DNA from: Symbiodinium sp. CCMP2592
Taxonomy: Eukaryota; Sar; Dinophyceae; Suessiales; Symbiodiniaceae
Reading direction: 5' to 3'
Length of the DNA stretch: 64,000 nt
Assembly (NCBI GenBank): GCA_905221615.1
Contig: CAJNDT010005768.1
Coordinates: forward strand, 478,875-542,874
Shown here: positions 1-10,446 of the stretch, piece by piece
Numbering within the stretch: the first letter of the stretch is position 1
How the letters are laid out: the number at the start of each line of letters is the position of its first letter
Program-made: the position numbers and the translations under genes
The notes under the pieces: generated by a model
Seen by the model: only the letters and a program-made list of their open reading frames with translations
Told to the model about the DNA's origin: nothing
The model's database searches: none

Positions 1-730
1 TGCGCGAATCTATGGGCTTGAATCCCTTCCTTCCAGTGTGTGAACTTCGGGTGCACAGGTGCACGAAAACAGACTGCGTGAACGCACGGAGGGCGAATCT
101 GTCGGCCACTGCGTGAATCGGATGTTTCCAGAACGAGTCGGCCGACTGGACCGCTTCTGTGTTTGTCTTTTTGGGAACAACAGGTCGGGCGATGCTGGAA
201 TAGCTGCTAGAACGTTGCCAGTGAACTCCGGGCCAGCCTATCGAGCGAGAAGGCATGGAGGCGGAGGCTAGGGACTGACATGTCACAGGTGCGCAGTGAA
301 GTTGACAACAACGTAACTTCGTCAAACCTCGCCCCCTGTCGAAAGGTCCCAGTCCCATCGACAGTGGTTCCAGCCTGAACGGGATACGATAGTCGAAGCT
401 TGTTCAAGCTGCCCATACATCCAGCAGCTGAGGCTTAATTTTTTTAGCTAACAGTCCATGGAACTCATGAAGTAGGGTAACCATAATTATAACCCATATC
501 AGGTCATTTATAGCCCCACTTATAATTACCTATATGTGTGTTGCAGGCTCTTGCAGAGGCCGATCAGGCGGCTGCAGCTTGCACCTCCCTCGGATGGCGC
601 GACCGAGCGCCAGACTCAGGGTCCCTACCTTCAGGTGAAAGCTTGAAAGCTCAAGACGCCGCACCATTCTTTGAGACAGCGGAACCTGACGGACGAGGCA
701 TCTGAATGCAAAACTGAGCTGCGTGCTTGC
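1..730. other. Non-coding or unrecognised left end
   Basis: I see no convincing exon here. Short open frames on both strands do not read as protein. The stretch contains the hairpin repeat listed separately at 469-536. It may be intron or intergenic DNA of a gene outside the window. Confidence 0.4.
469..536. repeat. AT-rich imperfect hairpin repeat
   Basis: The sequence GGTAACCATAATTATAA is followed about 30 bases later by TTATAATTACC, so most of the stretch can fold back on itself. It shares words such as GTTATAA and CTTATAA with the hairpins at 12958-13065 and 17863-17882. I infer a family of miniature hairpin elements; no target duplication is visible. Confidence 0.45.
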
Positions 731-734
731 ATGA

Positions 735-924
735 GAAATTTCCGCGAGAGGCGATACTTTCATGGAAGAGGATCCCACTCAAGCAGATGCGAGCTATCAG
801 GCTCGATCTCGGGTGCATCTTCACCGGACGCTTGCCGCTTGTGTGCAGGAAGATCCTGAGCTTTATCGCAACTTCTTGGGGCACTCGATCCGCCAACTGC
901 AGGATCGCCGAGCCGCAACTATCG
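735..924 (+). CDS. Possible exon of an unrecognised gene
   Basis: An open frame runs from after a stop at 732 to a good donor, GTAAGC, at 925. It encodes a soluble, charged segment rich in Arg, Gln and Leu (for example QEDPELYRNF). An in-frame ATG lies at 762, but the frame is open upstream of it, so either a start exon or an internal exon is possible. No family recognised. Confidence 0.35.
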
Positions 925-1099
925 GTAAGCTCCTCGTGCGAGGGTGGGACGGGTGGGACCATGAGTCCAAGGGTGCTTTCGCAGGACGAGCCCGCTGAAT
1001 CCGAAAGCACGAAGCACAAGGAGCGTGAGGCCGGTTGATGGCTTCTCTACTGGTTTTTGCAGCGTGTGGGTGTTCTGCACATGCACGTTATGGTTGTCG

Positions 1100-2410
1100 T
1101 CGAGAGGGCAGGGTCTCATGAGGAAGTGCTTGGGAGGGTAGGGTAGGTTAGGGTAGGGTATGGTGGGGTATGGTGGAAACATGACAGGTAGGGTTCGGGT
1201 GGTGGGGTGGGGTGGGGCAGGGCAGCGTGGAGCAGGGTGAGAGAGGATTCAGGGTGGGGCGGGTCCTGGTCTGGGTGGATGGGATTGGGTTGTAGGAAGG
1301 ATCGGGCAGGGTAGGATAGGGCAGGGTAGGGGTTCATTGGGGAAGTGCTTGGAGGGTGGGGTCGGGCAGGTAAGGGTAGGGCAAGGTGGGTGGGGTGGGG
1401 GCTGGGTAGTTTCGCCTGCTTGATGGTTGCGGGTCCAGCTTTTCTAGCGTATGTAGGGTAGGGTAGGGTCGGGTACGGTAGGGAAGGGTCGGGCGGGTAC
1501 GGTAGGGAAGGATGGGGTAGGGCAGGGCGACCTCTTAGTCTGAATGCTTCATGGTGAGGAAAGCGACCCGCAAGTACTTTGCCCACAAATGCTTTGATCT
1601 CGGACACATGCTTCACAGTGTTTCTGAAGCAGATCGTTCCATCAAGACTGGCTCGCAGATCAACCACGATGCCCAACGCTTGAAAGCATTCGGCAGGCTC
1701 ATGAGTGAGGAAGTTTGGAGGGTAGGGTAGGTTAGGGTAGGGCAGGGTAGGGTGGGGTGTGGTGGAAACATGACAGGGGTGTGGTTTCGCTAGCTGGGCT
1801 GGAAAAGGTTAAAGACTGCGGGTGTTTTTTACTGGCGGTTGAAAAGGGGGAGTTACGCCTGCCTTTTTGGGTTGATTGGGTAGGGTCGGGGAGGAGGGAG
1901 GGTGGGGGCTGGGCTTGGGTAGGTCGGACCAGTGCACAAGGGTTGGGTTGGGTTGGGTTTTGGATGGGGTCGGTGTCAGGCTGTCAGGGTTGGGCAGGGT
2001 TGGGCTAGGGTTCCCGACATGTTTCCGACGTTCCGAACATGTTCGGAGTGGAGGAGGGGTAGGTAGGCAGGAAGGGAGGGTGGGGTGGGGCCCCAACCCC
2101 CGCTCGAGTAGGGTAGTGCAGTTAGGCAGGGGGTAGTGGGGTAGGGGGGCAGCATGGCAGAAGGGGAAGAAAGGGTAGTAGGGTCAAGGCAGGGGAGGGC
2201 AGTGGGGGTACGGTGGGGGAAGTGCTTTGGAGGGTAGGGTGGTTAGGGTAGGGTAGGGTTGGCGTATGGTGGAAACGTGACAGGTACAGGATTTGGGGGG
2301 TGGGTAGAGTAGGGTAGGGTAGGGCAGGGTGGGGCGCTCATGGGGGGTTCATGACAAGTGCTTTGCCAGGTAGGTAGGGTCGGTTAGGGTAGGGTAGGGT
2401 GGGAAAACTC
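1100..2410. repeat. G-rich GGTAGGG minisatellite
   Basis: The plus strand is dominated by degenerate GGTAGGGTAGGG, GGGCAGGG and GGTTAGGG units. A larger unit of about 60-70 bases, containing GAGGAAGTGCTTGG..., GGTAGGGTAGG... and ...GGTGGAAACATGACAGG, recurs near 1115, 1700 and 2215, so short units are nested in a higher-order repeat. The minus-strand Pro/Ser/Tyr-rich frames across it are products of the repeat. It resembles degenerate telomere-type DNA (TTTAGGG) but is not a true telomere array. Confidence 0.8.
1555..1690. CDS. Possible exon island inside the G-rich repeat
   Basis: About 130 bases of normal composition sit inside the minisatellite. Both strands are open. The minus strand gives a segment beginning GIVVDLRASLDGTICF with a good hydrophobic pattern. 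The plus strand gives KATRKYFAHKCFDLGHML. I cannot decide between them. It may be an exon caught between repeat-filled introns, or a unique spacer of the repeat. Confidence 0.25.
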
Positions 2411-2627
2411 CGGTGGAAAAAGTCAAAGATGTCGAAAAGGTAGGGAGGTGATAGGTGAGGGACACGTAGAATATGCTGTTTTCAGAGCTGTGTTGGGGGT
2501 GATGTGGATCAGCATTGCTGCGTGTATTCGGTGGTGCTGACGTCGTGGCTGAGCCAGGGGTTTCTGGTGACTGAACAGGCGTGGTGCTTGAACCCGGGGT
2601 TTTGGTGACTGATGTCGGGGTTTTGGT

Positions 2628-3284
2628 GCGCGAAATCGTTGTCTACCACGCGCCCAAACAAAGCCAAGCACACTGGTCAATCGTCTCACGCATGCCGAAT
2701 GGCTGCGACAAACGGTTTGCGAGCCTGTCGCACACATCTTGGCACTCAGTTGCTCGCAGGCTTGTGACTTTCAACATCTGTGGCGGTGGCAGGGTGAATT
2801 TCGGCGGCTCAAGCGCAAGCGTCGTCACTTGTTGCATGCAAGCAAAATGGCGCGGACCGTCACTGATCACAGTATTCGTATCCATTGCTTACGTGGAAGC
2901 AAAGCATACTCTGAATCTGCATGCGAAGTTATTCAGATCATGGCTTCCATGCATGAAGATGCAACATCCACCTGTGTCAAGCAGGTCCACACTTCATCGG
3001 CTTGTCGCTGCCACAGTGCAAGCATTGCTCAGTTCATGGCCGATAGCTTCTCATGTTGTCGACAAAGAGGTCAAAATGGCGAGCTGGTGCTGCTGGACAG
3101 CCCGCCCGCATCTTTTCATCAGGCGGCGTTCGCCAACTCTTGTTCGTCCAAGCCCCGGTGCAGCTTGCTGGAAGATCGACAGGTTGGCATCTGGAAGATA
3201 GCCGACGATGCTTCAGTCGTCGTTGGCAGTCGTCTGCTCTGCCTTGGGAATTCGGAGCATCCGAAGTTGACGCTGCCCCTCTGA
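2628..3284 (+). CDS. Unrecognised coding candidate
   Basis: An uninterrupted frame of more than 200 codons ends at a TGA at 3282. It is rich in Ser, His and Arg (for example KMARTVTDHSIRIHCLRG). A second plus frame is also long here, so part of this may be a shadow. No family recognised. Confidence 0.3.
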   Translation, partial: ARNRCLPRAQTKPSTLVNRLTHAEWLRQTVCEPVAHILALSCSQACDFQHLWRWQGEFRRLKRKRRHLLHASKMARTVTDHSIRIHCLRGSKAYSESACEVIQIMASMHEDATSTCVKQVHTSSACRCHSASIAQFMADSFSCCRQRGQNGELVLLDSPPASFHQAAFANSCSSKPRCSLLEDRQVGIWKIADDASVVVGSRLLCLGNSEHPKLTLPL

Positions 3285-3800
3285 AAGCACAATGGAGCAC
3301 TGCACAATGCTGAAGACGCTGCCTGTCGCGGCGCTCGGCGCAAGGTATCTGCACGACGACAGAGTGATCTCAGACACGATGTTGTTGGAACACTGGGTTG
3401 AGTGTCTTATGGCCTGAGCCTCTCCGAGAATTCCACAATTTCTGGGGCGTAAGTGTGGGCTGCCGTCTTGAGGCCGGGGTTCCGGAGTTCGCCATCTGCT
3501 TTCACCGGGACGGCGCTGTTCAGCGAGAGCCCGAGCATGTGACGACTCATGCCTAGCGTTTTGTTATTTCGTCGAACCTTGTTTTACCAGACATCAACGC
3601 AGACGGTGAGATCTGCTGTTCTGTTGCCGCTGCACTCAGGTCATACTCGCTGTATAAGGTCTCGGAGTTACAGAGCTTCCTTGAAGAAAGCAGCTTTGAA
3701 GCGTTTACTTCTGGAATCGTGGGCAAGGCAGAGAGCGTAGTTGTAGCTCTACGGCAGTGGATGTCTGCATCGCCTGAGGAATGGAGCTCGGCAGGCGGGT
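3285..3800. other. Unassigned stretch
   Basis: Only short, mutually overlapping open frames are present. I see no repeat or RNA gene. It is probably intronic. Confidence 0.3.
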
Positions 3801-3871
3801 GCAGATGACGTGCGCATCCACAGCTTGTGCCTGGCAGCTTTTAATGGTGCCTTGCCCTTGTTGCTTTCAGC

Positions 3872-4240
3872 CTCATCAGGTTGGAAGTGCTTCGCTGGAT
3901 CAAACGCCAGCTGGGATCTCAAGGGCCTCAGCTTGATCTGCAGAAGTGCTGCATCCGCTACAGGTGTCGCCTTGAGGGCTGCAGCTATTGGCTGTCAAAG
4001 GACGCAAAAGTTAAAAGGAAGCAACCAAAGAATTGCATCACCGACTGCTGTCAGGACAAGAAAGATTCGGCTCTGAAGCTCATGAAGCATCCCAGCCGCA
4101 CTCATGCGAGTCTCACGCGGCCACAGCAGCTCCGCACAGCTTGTGCTTTGTGTGCTTTCCGAGGCTGCCCAGCGCCGATGCGACGCCCAGCAGCCGGCGG
4201 CCTGAGAGTTTCATCGTATAGTCTTCGACGTATTAGAATG
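3872..4240 (+). CDS. Possible Lys/Cys-rich exon
   Basis: A plus-strand frame following an AG|G acceptor near 3880 reads a basic, Cys-containing segment (VLRWIKRQLG, KCCIRYRCRLEGC). A second frame in the 3' half is also protein-like. It lies just upstream of the gene start at 4274 and could be the end of the preceding gene. Confidence 0.3.
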
Positions 4241-4273
4241 TATTATATGTGTGGTAGGTGCCCGCCGTGAGAC

Positions 4274-4500
4274 ATGGAGGGTGCTCTGCCCCGTGAGGTG
4301 ATGCACGCCCCCTTCCACTTTGCAGTTGCAGCCTTGGACTTCCCGGGGCCTTTTGAGACGATTCGGTTCACGCTGCAAGGTTCCGCTGCAGCACCGCAAG
4401 GGCTGGTCCTGAAAAACACTTTCCTGGACATCCCGGATGAGGTGCGGCTTGCGTCCGGTCCTGGCGGTCCTCGGGGCTCGTTGCAGAGGACTCGGACTGT
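4274..4500 (+). CDS. First coding exon with a KNTFLD motif
   Basis: An ATG at 4274 opens a frame that reads MEGALPREVMHAPFHFAVAA and later contains LVLKNTFLDIPDE followed by an Arg/Thr-rich tail. A VKNTF(I/L)(D/E) element followed by an Arg/Ser stretch is, from general knowledge, common near the N-terminus of dinoflagellate proteins of unknown function. The frame meets a stop at 4526. I infer a donor before that, possibly the GTGGGG near 4499, leading to exons downstream. Function not recognised. Confidence 0.55.
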
Positions 4501-4839
4501 GGGGACTTCCGTCGAGCCAAGCGCTTAGGGCCTCGTCGCTGTTTTTTGGCCGTGGCCTAACTTGAGACCCAGGCCTTGAGCTGCCCAGCTCGTTTTCTCT
4601 GCGAGACGATGGACGACCTGCTCCTCGCCGGAAGTTCGAGATAGCTTCGCGATGCTTTCGTGGTTCTGTGAAGAGACGTCGTGGAAGGTCGCACGTGTCG
4701 CCTCTCTGCGGCAGAGTCTCTGCGCTCTTCTTCAGACGTGCCGTGTCCTCCCCGTCCTGACCTCGAGAAGAGTCGCTCTTTCTTTGTTTTTTCCTTTCGC
4801 TTTTTTTTGCTTTTGGCGTCCAGCGCTTTTCTTCCACTG

Positions 4840-6280
4840 GGAGGCCGAGTCTCGCTGCTGCGGCCGCCCACTTCTTCCGCCAGGTCTTGGACCTGGAGGT
4901 GCCAGGGCCGCCGAGTTTGAGAGAGATCGCGAGGGGCGGGATGCGATCTGCAGGCCTTTAGCACCAACTCGGGCATTGTCTGGTCCGGAGCCGTGGACGA
5001 GACAGGAGGGTCTTTGGCTCAGGAATGCCTCGCGGCGTTTCAGCGTTTTTGGGAGAGCCTTGGGAGCCTGCAGGCCAGCACCAGATGGCACCGGCGGTCG
5101 AGCGGCCCTGCAGGTGGGGGGATGCCTTCGGACAACAACTTCTTCGGATAGCATACCTTCGGCATCCTTCGGCACCGCTCAGGCGTACAGCCACTTGGGC
5201 CTGGCACTCTGCGAGCTGCCAAGTTTCGGCCGTGAGGAGAATGTCTCAGATTTCTCGGAGATCTCGGCATCCTCGGCATCAGCCCAAGCAGCTTCCCTGC
5301 TGGCCGGCTTGCGCAGGGACGTTCCACCCATGGTGCCCCGTGGACGTCGGTGTCCACACCGGATGCTACCCCTCTGGATTGGTGCTGCCGAACTAGAAGC
5401 TGGATGTGCTCCGCTTCTTTTTGTGGCAGTGCCTCCATGTCCTGCACTGCCAAGCTCGCAGGGGAGCTCCCCTACACTCTCGCAAGCTTCCTGCATGTTG
5501 GCCTTGAGCAGAACAGCGGATGCCTTGAGCCTGCAACTTGCTGGAGAAGATGAGAAGCGCTTCAATATATTGGCGGTGCCCACAGCAGCCCTTGTTCTGC
5601 TACAGCTAGCATCAGCCGTGATGGAGTGGAGCGATTCCTGCCAGATCCTCAGATGCTGCTTTGCCGTTCTGCACGAGATGTTTGAGTTAGTAATGCTTCG
5701 GAATCTAGGTGAGCATGGCACAGATGTGACGAAGATGCTGCTTTGGCGAGCCCTCATCGCAGGGCAGAAGTTTGCCGCTCTGGATGCAGCCGATCCGACC
5801 CTGCCTTGGTGGCACAGAGCAGCAGAGCATAGCAGAGCAGCAGTTGCTTTCGGAGGCCGAGGCCACAACTACAACCCTTCTTCACATCCTTGCCGTCCAA
5901 GGAGGAGCAAGTTATGTTCATCCCCAGATAGTGCACCTGACTTGTTCTCATCCCTCGCAGGAGCTTCTTGTTCGCTTCGAGTGAGGGCCCAAGGAAGGAA
6001 TCGGCCGTTGGCAAGTCCGGAGAGGAGCTCTGCCGCCGAGCTCTGCTCAGGCATCTGTCTGGGCGTGCACTGCTGCTGCTTGCGAGCTCGCATGACAAGG
6101 CTGTGCAGGGCTTCGCATGTTTCACAAGAAACATGCTCCGTCAAGTCATTTCCGTCCTTGTCATCCTTGCACGTGCATCTTTCCAGTCAATGCACCCGGG
6201 AGGGTGTTGAAGCTTGCTGTGCAGATCACGATGTTTTCGTCCAGTGTCAGTGTGACGTTCCTTTGCTCGTAAGGCCATGA
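4840..6280 (+). CDS. Body of the gene starting at 4274 (exons mixed with shadow frames)
   Basis: One plus frame is open for more than 500 codons (4652-6280), but its 5' half contains a Phe-rich run and is probably a shadow. In another plus frame, 4845-4960 reads PSLAAAAAHFFRQVLDLE and about 4987-5150 reads GAVDETGGSLAQECLAAFQR, both far more protein-like. In the long frame, the 5180-5810 part is convincing (LAVPTAALVLLQLASAVMEW, MLLWRALIAGQKF) and helix-rich. I infer several exons whose limits cannot be fixed here. The minus strand is also open for long stretches and is rejected. No family recognised. Confidence 0.4.
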
Positions 6281-6314
6281 AAGCTTCGCCATCAGCGCAT
6301 GGTGTGTTTGAGGC

Positions 6315-6572
6315 ATGAACCTGAGCACTTCTGGCAAGAGCAACCGGACGGTAAGCGAGAAAGTCTTGCATTGCCTGCTGAGCATCAAAGCTTTGCGCGT
6401 CTGTTTCGACCGGTATCCAGAGCTGGCTGTCTGTGTGCTGTGGAGCTGTCCGTCATATTCCTATGTTAAAAGAAACAGCATCCCAACGAGATGTCAAGCT
6501 TTTGATGCATTTCAGCAGGCAGCCGCTTGGGATGAGTTGGACAGCCAGCTGTGCAGGTACACAGACTTCTGA
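6315..6572 (+). CDS. Unrecognised helical exon, probably C-terminal
   Basis: The frame reads SEKVLHCLLSIKALRVCFDR and later QAFDAFQQAAAWDELDSQLC before a stop at 6570. Composition is typical of a folded helical protein. It may be the last exon of the gene starting at 4274. No motif recognised. Confidence 0.35.
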   Translation: MNLSTSGKSNRTVSEKVLHCLLSIKALRVCFDRYPELAVCVLWSCPSYSYVKRNSIPTRCQAFDAFQQAAAWDELDSQLCRYTDF

Positions 6573-6853
6573 TCTTTCTTACGCTCTAGCAGCTTTGGGT
6601 TTCGTTGGACCACAGGGACGTGAGATGCATGAATTTCACAGGTTAGAAACTTGGCTGGATGTGCAGAACTCCGAGGGCAAGGCCGTGAGTTTTGGGCGCA
6701 CAAGATAGCTTGCTCCGCGGTCTAAGCAGGTTGAGGCAGCTGTGGCTTGTCTCTTACCAGATCAAGTCGCTTCCTGAGCATCTGAGGGCAAGTGCGGCAC
6801 GTTGTTTTTCGTGACTGCAGCCTGGCATCCAGCAAAGACCTTCAGAAAAGCTG

Positions 6854-7296
6854 TTGCCAGAGGTGGACGACGTGTCAAGGCACTTGCTTTGCAAAGTCAC
6901 GATTGCACGCAGGATCATGCCTGATTCTCATGTGACTGCACGACTTGCCAGACATTCTTCCCGCAGCTGGAGCCTGTTCGATGGCAACAAGGTGCGCTTG
7001 CACATGCAGGGCGTCAGATGCTCTTGTTCTAGGGGTCATGCTCACCATGCACCATTAGTTAGGGATTATGGCCCGAGCAGTGCAAGACCAGAACTCTAAT
7101 TCATCGCGTGCGCCGGAGCCTGCAGCCAGGCCTGTCAAGCGCACCGTTGGCGCATTCGCGCATCGTGGCATTTGCAGCGGAGCGTGCGCCTGCTCCCACC
7201 AAGCATCTTGGAGGCCGAAAGTTCGGTCTCTCCTCGGAGTCTTCCGGGTATTTGGTTCTTGCGATGCCAAGAAACAGCTCGGCACAGACTGGATGA
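6854..7296 (+). CDS. Two possible exons, unrecognised
   Basis: The first (to 7099) reads PEVDDVSRHLLCKVTIARRI. The second (from about 7108) reads LSSAPLAHSRIVAFAAERAP and ends at a stop near 7296. Their frames differ, so an intron would have to lie between them. A longer plus frame, 7068-7508, overlaps the second. I cannot name a family. Confidence 0.25.
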
Positions 7297-7299
7297 GAG

Positions 7300-8285
7300 A
7301 TGATGAGAGAGTTGCGACTTGCAACGTAGTGGCCACTTCGTTTTTTTCCGTGTATTTTCTTCTGCGTCCGAATCCTGGGATCAAAACCAGACAGGAGGCG
7401 AAGAGTGCTGTTTTCTATACGGATGAAGATGATGATTGGCATAAGCATTGTCATGCACAGATGAAGTTGATGCCTGCCATGTCTTTCGATGTAAGTAGCA
7501 TCAGATAGAAAGAATGATTCTGTTTCAGACCTGCATGCCTCAAGTGCACCCTGCACCCTTGCATATTCCCTCCTCCTTGTGCGAACACAACATCATTGCA
7601 AGTCACTAGTAAGCACAATTCTTCACTCTCTGCATCTTGGACGGTAGAAGCCCGCAAGCCCTGCAGGCGAGATCCCAGCGTTGCTGCAGCTCATTGTTGA
7701 ATGTGTCGGGTCCACAGAAAGGAGGTCAGTTTACCTGTAGCAGTGGATCATCTGTTTTGCGCCAGTCCTTAGGATGATGATGACGTGGGCCACATCGCTT
7801 TCGGAGTCTGCTGCCGGAGACCAAGCCCCAAGCACATACCGCCCCAAACGCTCTCGGCCGATGTTTGCGATTTGAGGCTGGGCTTTTGGGTCAAGCGGCA
7901 GAACTCGGAGAAGGTGGGGAAGCGAGCGCAGGATTCAGTCAAGTCCTTTCCTGGCAAGATGCGACAAGTTCTTCTGCTACCTCGCTGCTGCAGGCGTTGA
8001 CCGTTTTTGTTTGTGTAAGACAACACGGCTGACATCCGTCCGAGCTCTTGAAGCAGCTCTGCAAACAATTTGTGGCTCTGCTAGGGCTCATCCGGTCGCT
8101 AGGTGTCAGCTTGTGCGACCACGTTTCGCGGCCCTTTTGTTCGAGATGTTGCTGCAGAAATCATTCAACATATGGTATCATCCTTTCGCATGGCAACTTC
8201 CCAATCCAAGCGAAAGCGCAGTCAAGCCGATTGCCCAACGAGGATCGCTGTGCTTCTTGCTTCGTGAATTTATGTGGCATGGAGT
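7300..8285. other. Region without a clear gene
   Basis: Several short frames occur on both strands, none clearly better than its shadows. The stretch leads into the RING exon and is probably intronic. Confidence 0.3.
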
Positions 8286-8288
8286 GCA

Positions 8289-8444
8289 GCACATGGTTGC
8301 ACAAGAAGCTTTTGAAGCAGTTGTGAGCATGCTCCGCAGGCCAACAGCCACGTGTGAGACTACAGACTGTCCCATTTGTCATGGCAGATTGAGAAGCTGT
8401 GTGGCCCTTGTTCCTTGTGGGCATGCGTTCTGCAAATGCTGTGC
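8289..8444 (+). CDS. RING finger protein, exon with metal ligands 1-6
   Basis: The exon reads into CPICHGRLRS...CGHAFCKCC, the first six ligands of a C3HC4 RING finger (CxxC, C-x-H, CxxC). RING domains recruit E2 enzymes in ubiquitin transfer. The upstream part is helical (EAFEAVVSMLRR). The exon ends within the Ala codon after the sixth ligand, at a GC donor (8445), and joins the exon at 8555 to complete the finger. The exon start is uncertain; an in-frame AG lies at about 8288. Identity as a RING is firm, but the rest of the protein is not recognised. Confidence 0.7.
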
Positions 8445-8554
8445 GCACTTCGGATCGAATTGGGTTTGGCAAGCTTGAATGGTTTTAATGACTAGTGCTT
8501 GAATGCCTTTCACAACCAGACCGTGTGCGTCTTTGGGCGGTTAATGCTTCTGAG
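8445..8554 (+). other. 110-nt GC-AG intron inside the RING finger
   Basis: Joining 8444 to 8555 gives CKCCAQEWLKRSSSCPSCR, which restores the spacing needed between ligands 6 and 7. The intron begins GCACTT and ends CTGAG, followed by G. GC donors and AG|G acceptors are known in dinoflagellates. Without splicing, the upstream frame meets a stop at about 8476. Confidence 0.7.
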
Positions 8555-8690
8555 GCAAGAGTGGCTGAAGCGTTCCTCCTCTTGCCCCTCCTGCCGCGCT
8601 GATGTTCTCAATCCGCGCTGGGTCCGTGTTCGGATCGTGGATGAGCTGCTGGAGCTATTTCCGCAGGGGGAAGGCACGAACGTGCTCTGC
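8555..8690 (+). CDS. RING finger protein, exon with ligands 7-8
   Basis: The exon supplies CPSCR, the last ligand pair of the RING, then RWVRVRIVDELLELFPQ, a short strand and helix often seen just after RING domains. The frame stays open to 8756, but the protein-like part ends near 8690, where a donor such as GTGCTC could lie. It probably belongs to a RING-type E3 ligase; the substrate is unknown. Confidence 0.65.
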
Positions 8691-8759
8691 CGGTATCGAT
8701 TGCGTGTTGGCTGTCTGCACAGAACCTACGTTCGGTTGCAAAGGACTTTCGGATAAGCC

Positions 8760-9355
8760 GAAGGCCTGCCAGCAAGAAGCGAGTTGAGCTTCGAGGGCAA
8801 GTCAAAACCATTTGGACAGCCCGAGACGGGGGCGGTGGGAGTGCCGGATTCTAGATGTTGTTGAAGCTGGAATTGGCTAGCTGGCCAACCTTTGCAGGGC
8901 TTTCTAAAGAGCTTTAGTAGCACGGAAACGACCCTTCACAAAGCAAAAGCATCGGCACACGGGCCAGGACCATGGATTGTTTTTGTGCAGTGGTCTTGCA
9001 AGGATTTGCAAACTGTCTCTCATGTCCGGGTTTGGCTTGGGCAGTCGGATGCACTCTTCTTGCTGCGTCGAGGAGCTGACTTGCCATCTGCTGTCTCTGA
9101 AGCTGCAGATGTCATTCAGCCAGGATCCTGCGGGTGCCTGTTTTGCAATGGAGCAGGTGCAAGCATACAACTGAACTGATTGTAACAAGAGAGCCTGCGA
9201 CATGTTCTCAGGAACTGCCATGAAGTCCTCCGCGCCTCTGGTGGCGAAGCTTGTGGTGCCGTTCTCATACAGACCTGAAGCAGGTTTTCTATGATCGGCA
9301 TCAGGCACATCAAACTAGATCATGCGACTGCCGGCTGATCCCACGATATCAAAAA
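8760..9355. other. Probable intron after the RING exon
   Basis: Open frames on both strands overlap and none stands out. No repeat is visible. It may separate the RING gene from the Cys-rich gene at 9.4-9.7 kb, or be an intron of one gene. Confidence 0.3.
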
Positions 9356-9384
9356 CTTAACTTCCAAAGCTTGGTTTGGGGATG

Positions 9385-9479
9385 TGGGGTTCAGCGATTG
9401 AATGTGGCGAGAAATGTTGTCCTCATGGATTACGCGGGGTTCATCAATTCTGTGGCTAGTTTGGTCATCTCGGAAAGCG
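9385..9479 (+). CDS. Exon upstream of the Cys-rich zinc-binding exon
   Basis: The frame reads RLNVARNVVLMDYAGFINSV and continues to VISESG. A donor GTGTTG at 9480 leaves one base that completes a Gly codon with the acceptor at 9543, giving SESG-VCGMDLGLCRRC. An alternative donor, GTAGGT at 9488, gives the wrong phase for the next exon. It probably belongs to the same protein as the next feature. Confidence 0.45.
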
Positions 9480-9543
9480 GTGTTGAGGTAGGTTCTGTAG
9501 CAAGGTGCACAAGGCTTCCGTCATCCCGGTGAACGTAGCTGAG

Positions 9544-9734
9544 GTGTGTGTGGGATGGATCTCGGTCTATGCCGACGGTGTGCAGCAGCCATGCTAATGC
9601 AGTGCGAAGAGTGTGAATCTTGGATCTGCTCTTCTTCCTGTACCTCGCGGCCATGTGTCTACTGCCGCATTTCTCACGTCTGTGCCAACTGCTACAACTC
9701 CCCTTTGAGACGATGCCCACGACCAGAGTGCTAG
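9544..9734 (+). CDS. Cys-rich zinc-binding C-terminal exon
   Basis: The segment contains a regular series of Cys pairs: CRRC, CEEC, CxxxC, CVYC, CANC and a final CPRPEC before the stop. This looks like a small treble-clef or B-box/RING-like zinc module that ends the protein. Upstream, an acceptor at 9542-9543 follows an in-frame stop, which supports an exon start there. The exact zinc-finger class is not recognised. Confidence 0.55.
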
Positions 9735-9954
9735 AATGGAGCTCTGCTAAACGGAATTGGAGCCAGCCAAACGGCGTTGGGGTGCTGTTCGTCTTGGAGG
9801 TCCAGTTTGCTTTGCAGGACTGCCCAGCCGCTACAAGCCGTTGGGAGGCGAAAGGGATTGCTTATTGCGAAAGAGCTACATCGCGTGACGCAGCACGGAT
9901 GCAGAGCCTCTTCGAATGAGCAGGAAGTTAACGGTCCTGCATGGACCATGCAAG

Positions 9955-10247
9955 AACCTCTGGGAGACTGCAGGTCCAAACAGGCACAGCACGAGGGACC
10001 TGAGATGCGATGTGAGGACATTGCATTGTACATTTCAAGGAGCAAAGGTCGGGGGATGTGCGGGCGCAGGGTGGAACACCTGTACGTCCTGAAACGCGCC
10101 TCGCCTGTGATTTGCGGACCTGAGATGCTACTCCCTGCCACACCCGAAATGGTGATGGTGGACCTGAAACGTGCGTCGACGGCGATGCGCAAACATCGGC
10201 CAGACCGCGTCCAACGCTCAAGCAGCTGTAGGTCATGTTTTCTGTAG
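9955..10247 (+). CDS. Weak coding candidate with internal similarity
   Basis: A plus frame reads segments such as GPEMRCEDIALYISR and GPEMLLPATPEMVMVDLKRA. The word GGACCTGAGATGC occurs twice, hinting at an internal duplication of about 110 bases. The minus strand is also open for 221 codons (9731-10396). I cannot choose firmly between strands; plus is preferred because neighbours are plus. Confidence 0.25.
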
Positions 10248-10333
10248 ATAGGTTCGCTCATGGGGTGCACTAAGACGGTGTTGCGGATTGTCTTCGCCGT
10301 TGCAAGAAAAGTCTTGAGAGAACAAGCCCTGCC

Positions 10334-10446
10334 GTGGTTGCTATACTTGATTTGCCTCGTGAAGAGTGGCAGGCCTTGAAGGCGGCCAGCGAACAACTCA
10401 GCCGGGCAGAAGATCTAGCCGATGCTGCAGGTTACAAGGCCTCGGT
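10334..10446 (+). CDS. Exon of an unrecognised multi-exon gene
   Basis: The segment reads AILDLPREEWQALKAASEQL then SRAEDLADAAGYKA, an amphipathic helical stretch. It is followed at about 10446 by a possible GTGTGT donor. It probably belongs with the exons at 11053-11944, all on the same strand. Confidence 0.45.

Noticed and set aside
1116..1676. Pro/Ser/Tyr-rich minus-strand protein
   Set aside because: It is the translation of the GGTAGGG minisatellite, apart from the island at 1555-1690.
4652..5170. First third of the 542-codon plus frame taken as coding
   Set aside because: It includes a Phe-rich run, and another plus frame reads helical protein (GAVDETGGSLAQECLAAFQR), so this part is probably a shadow.
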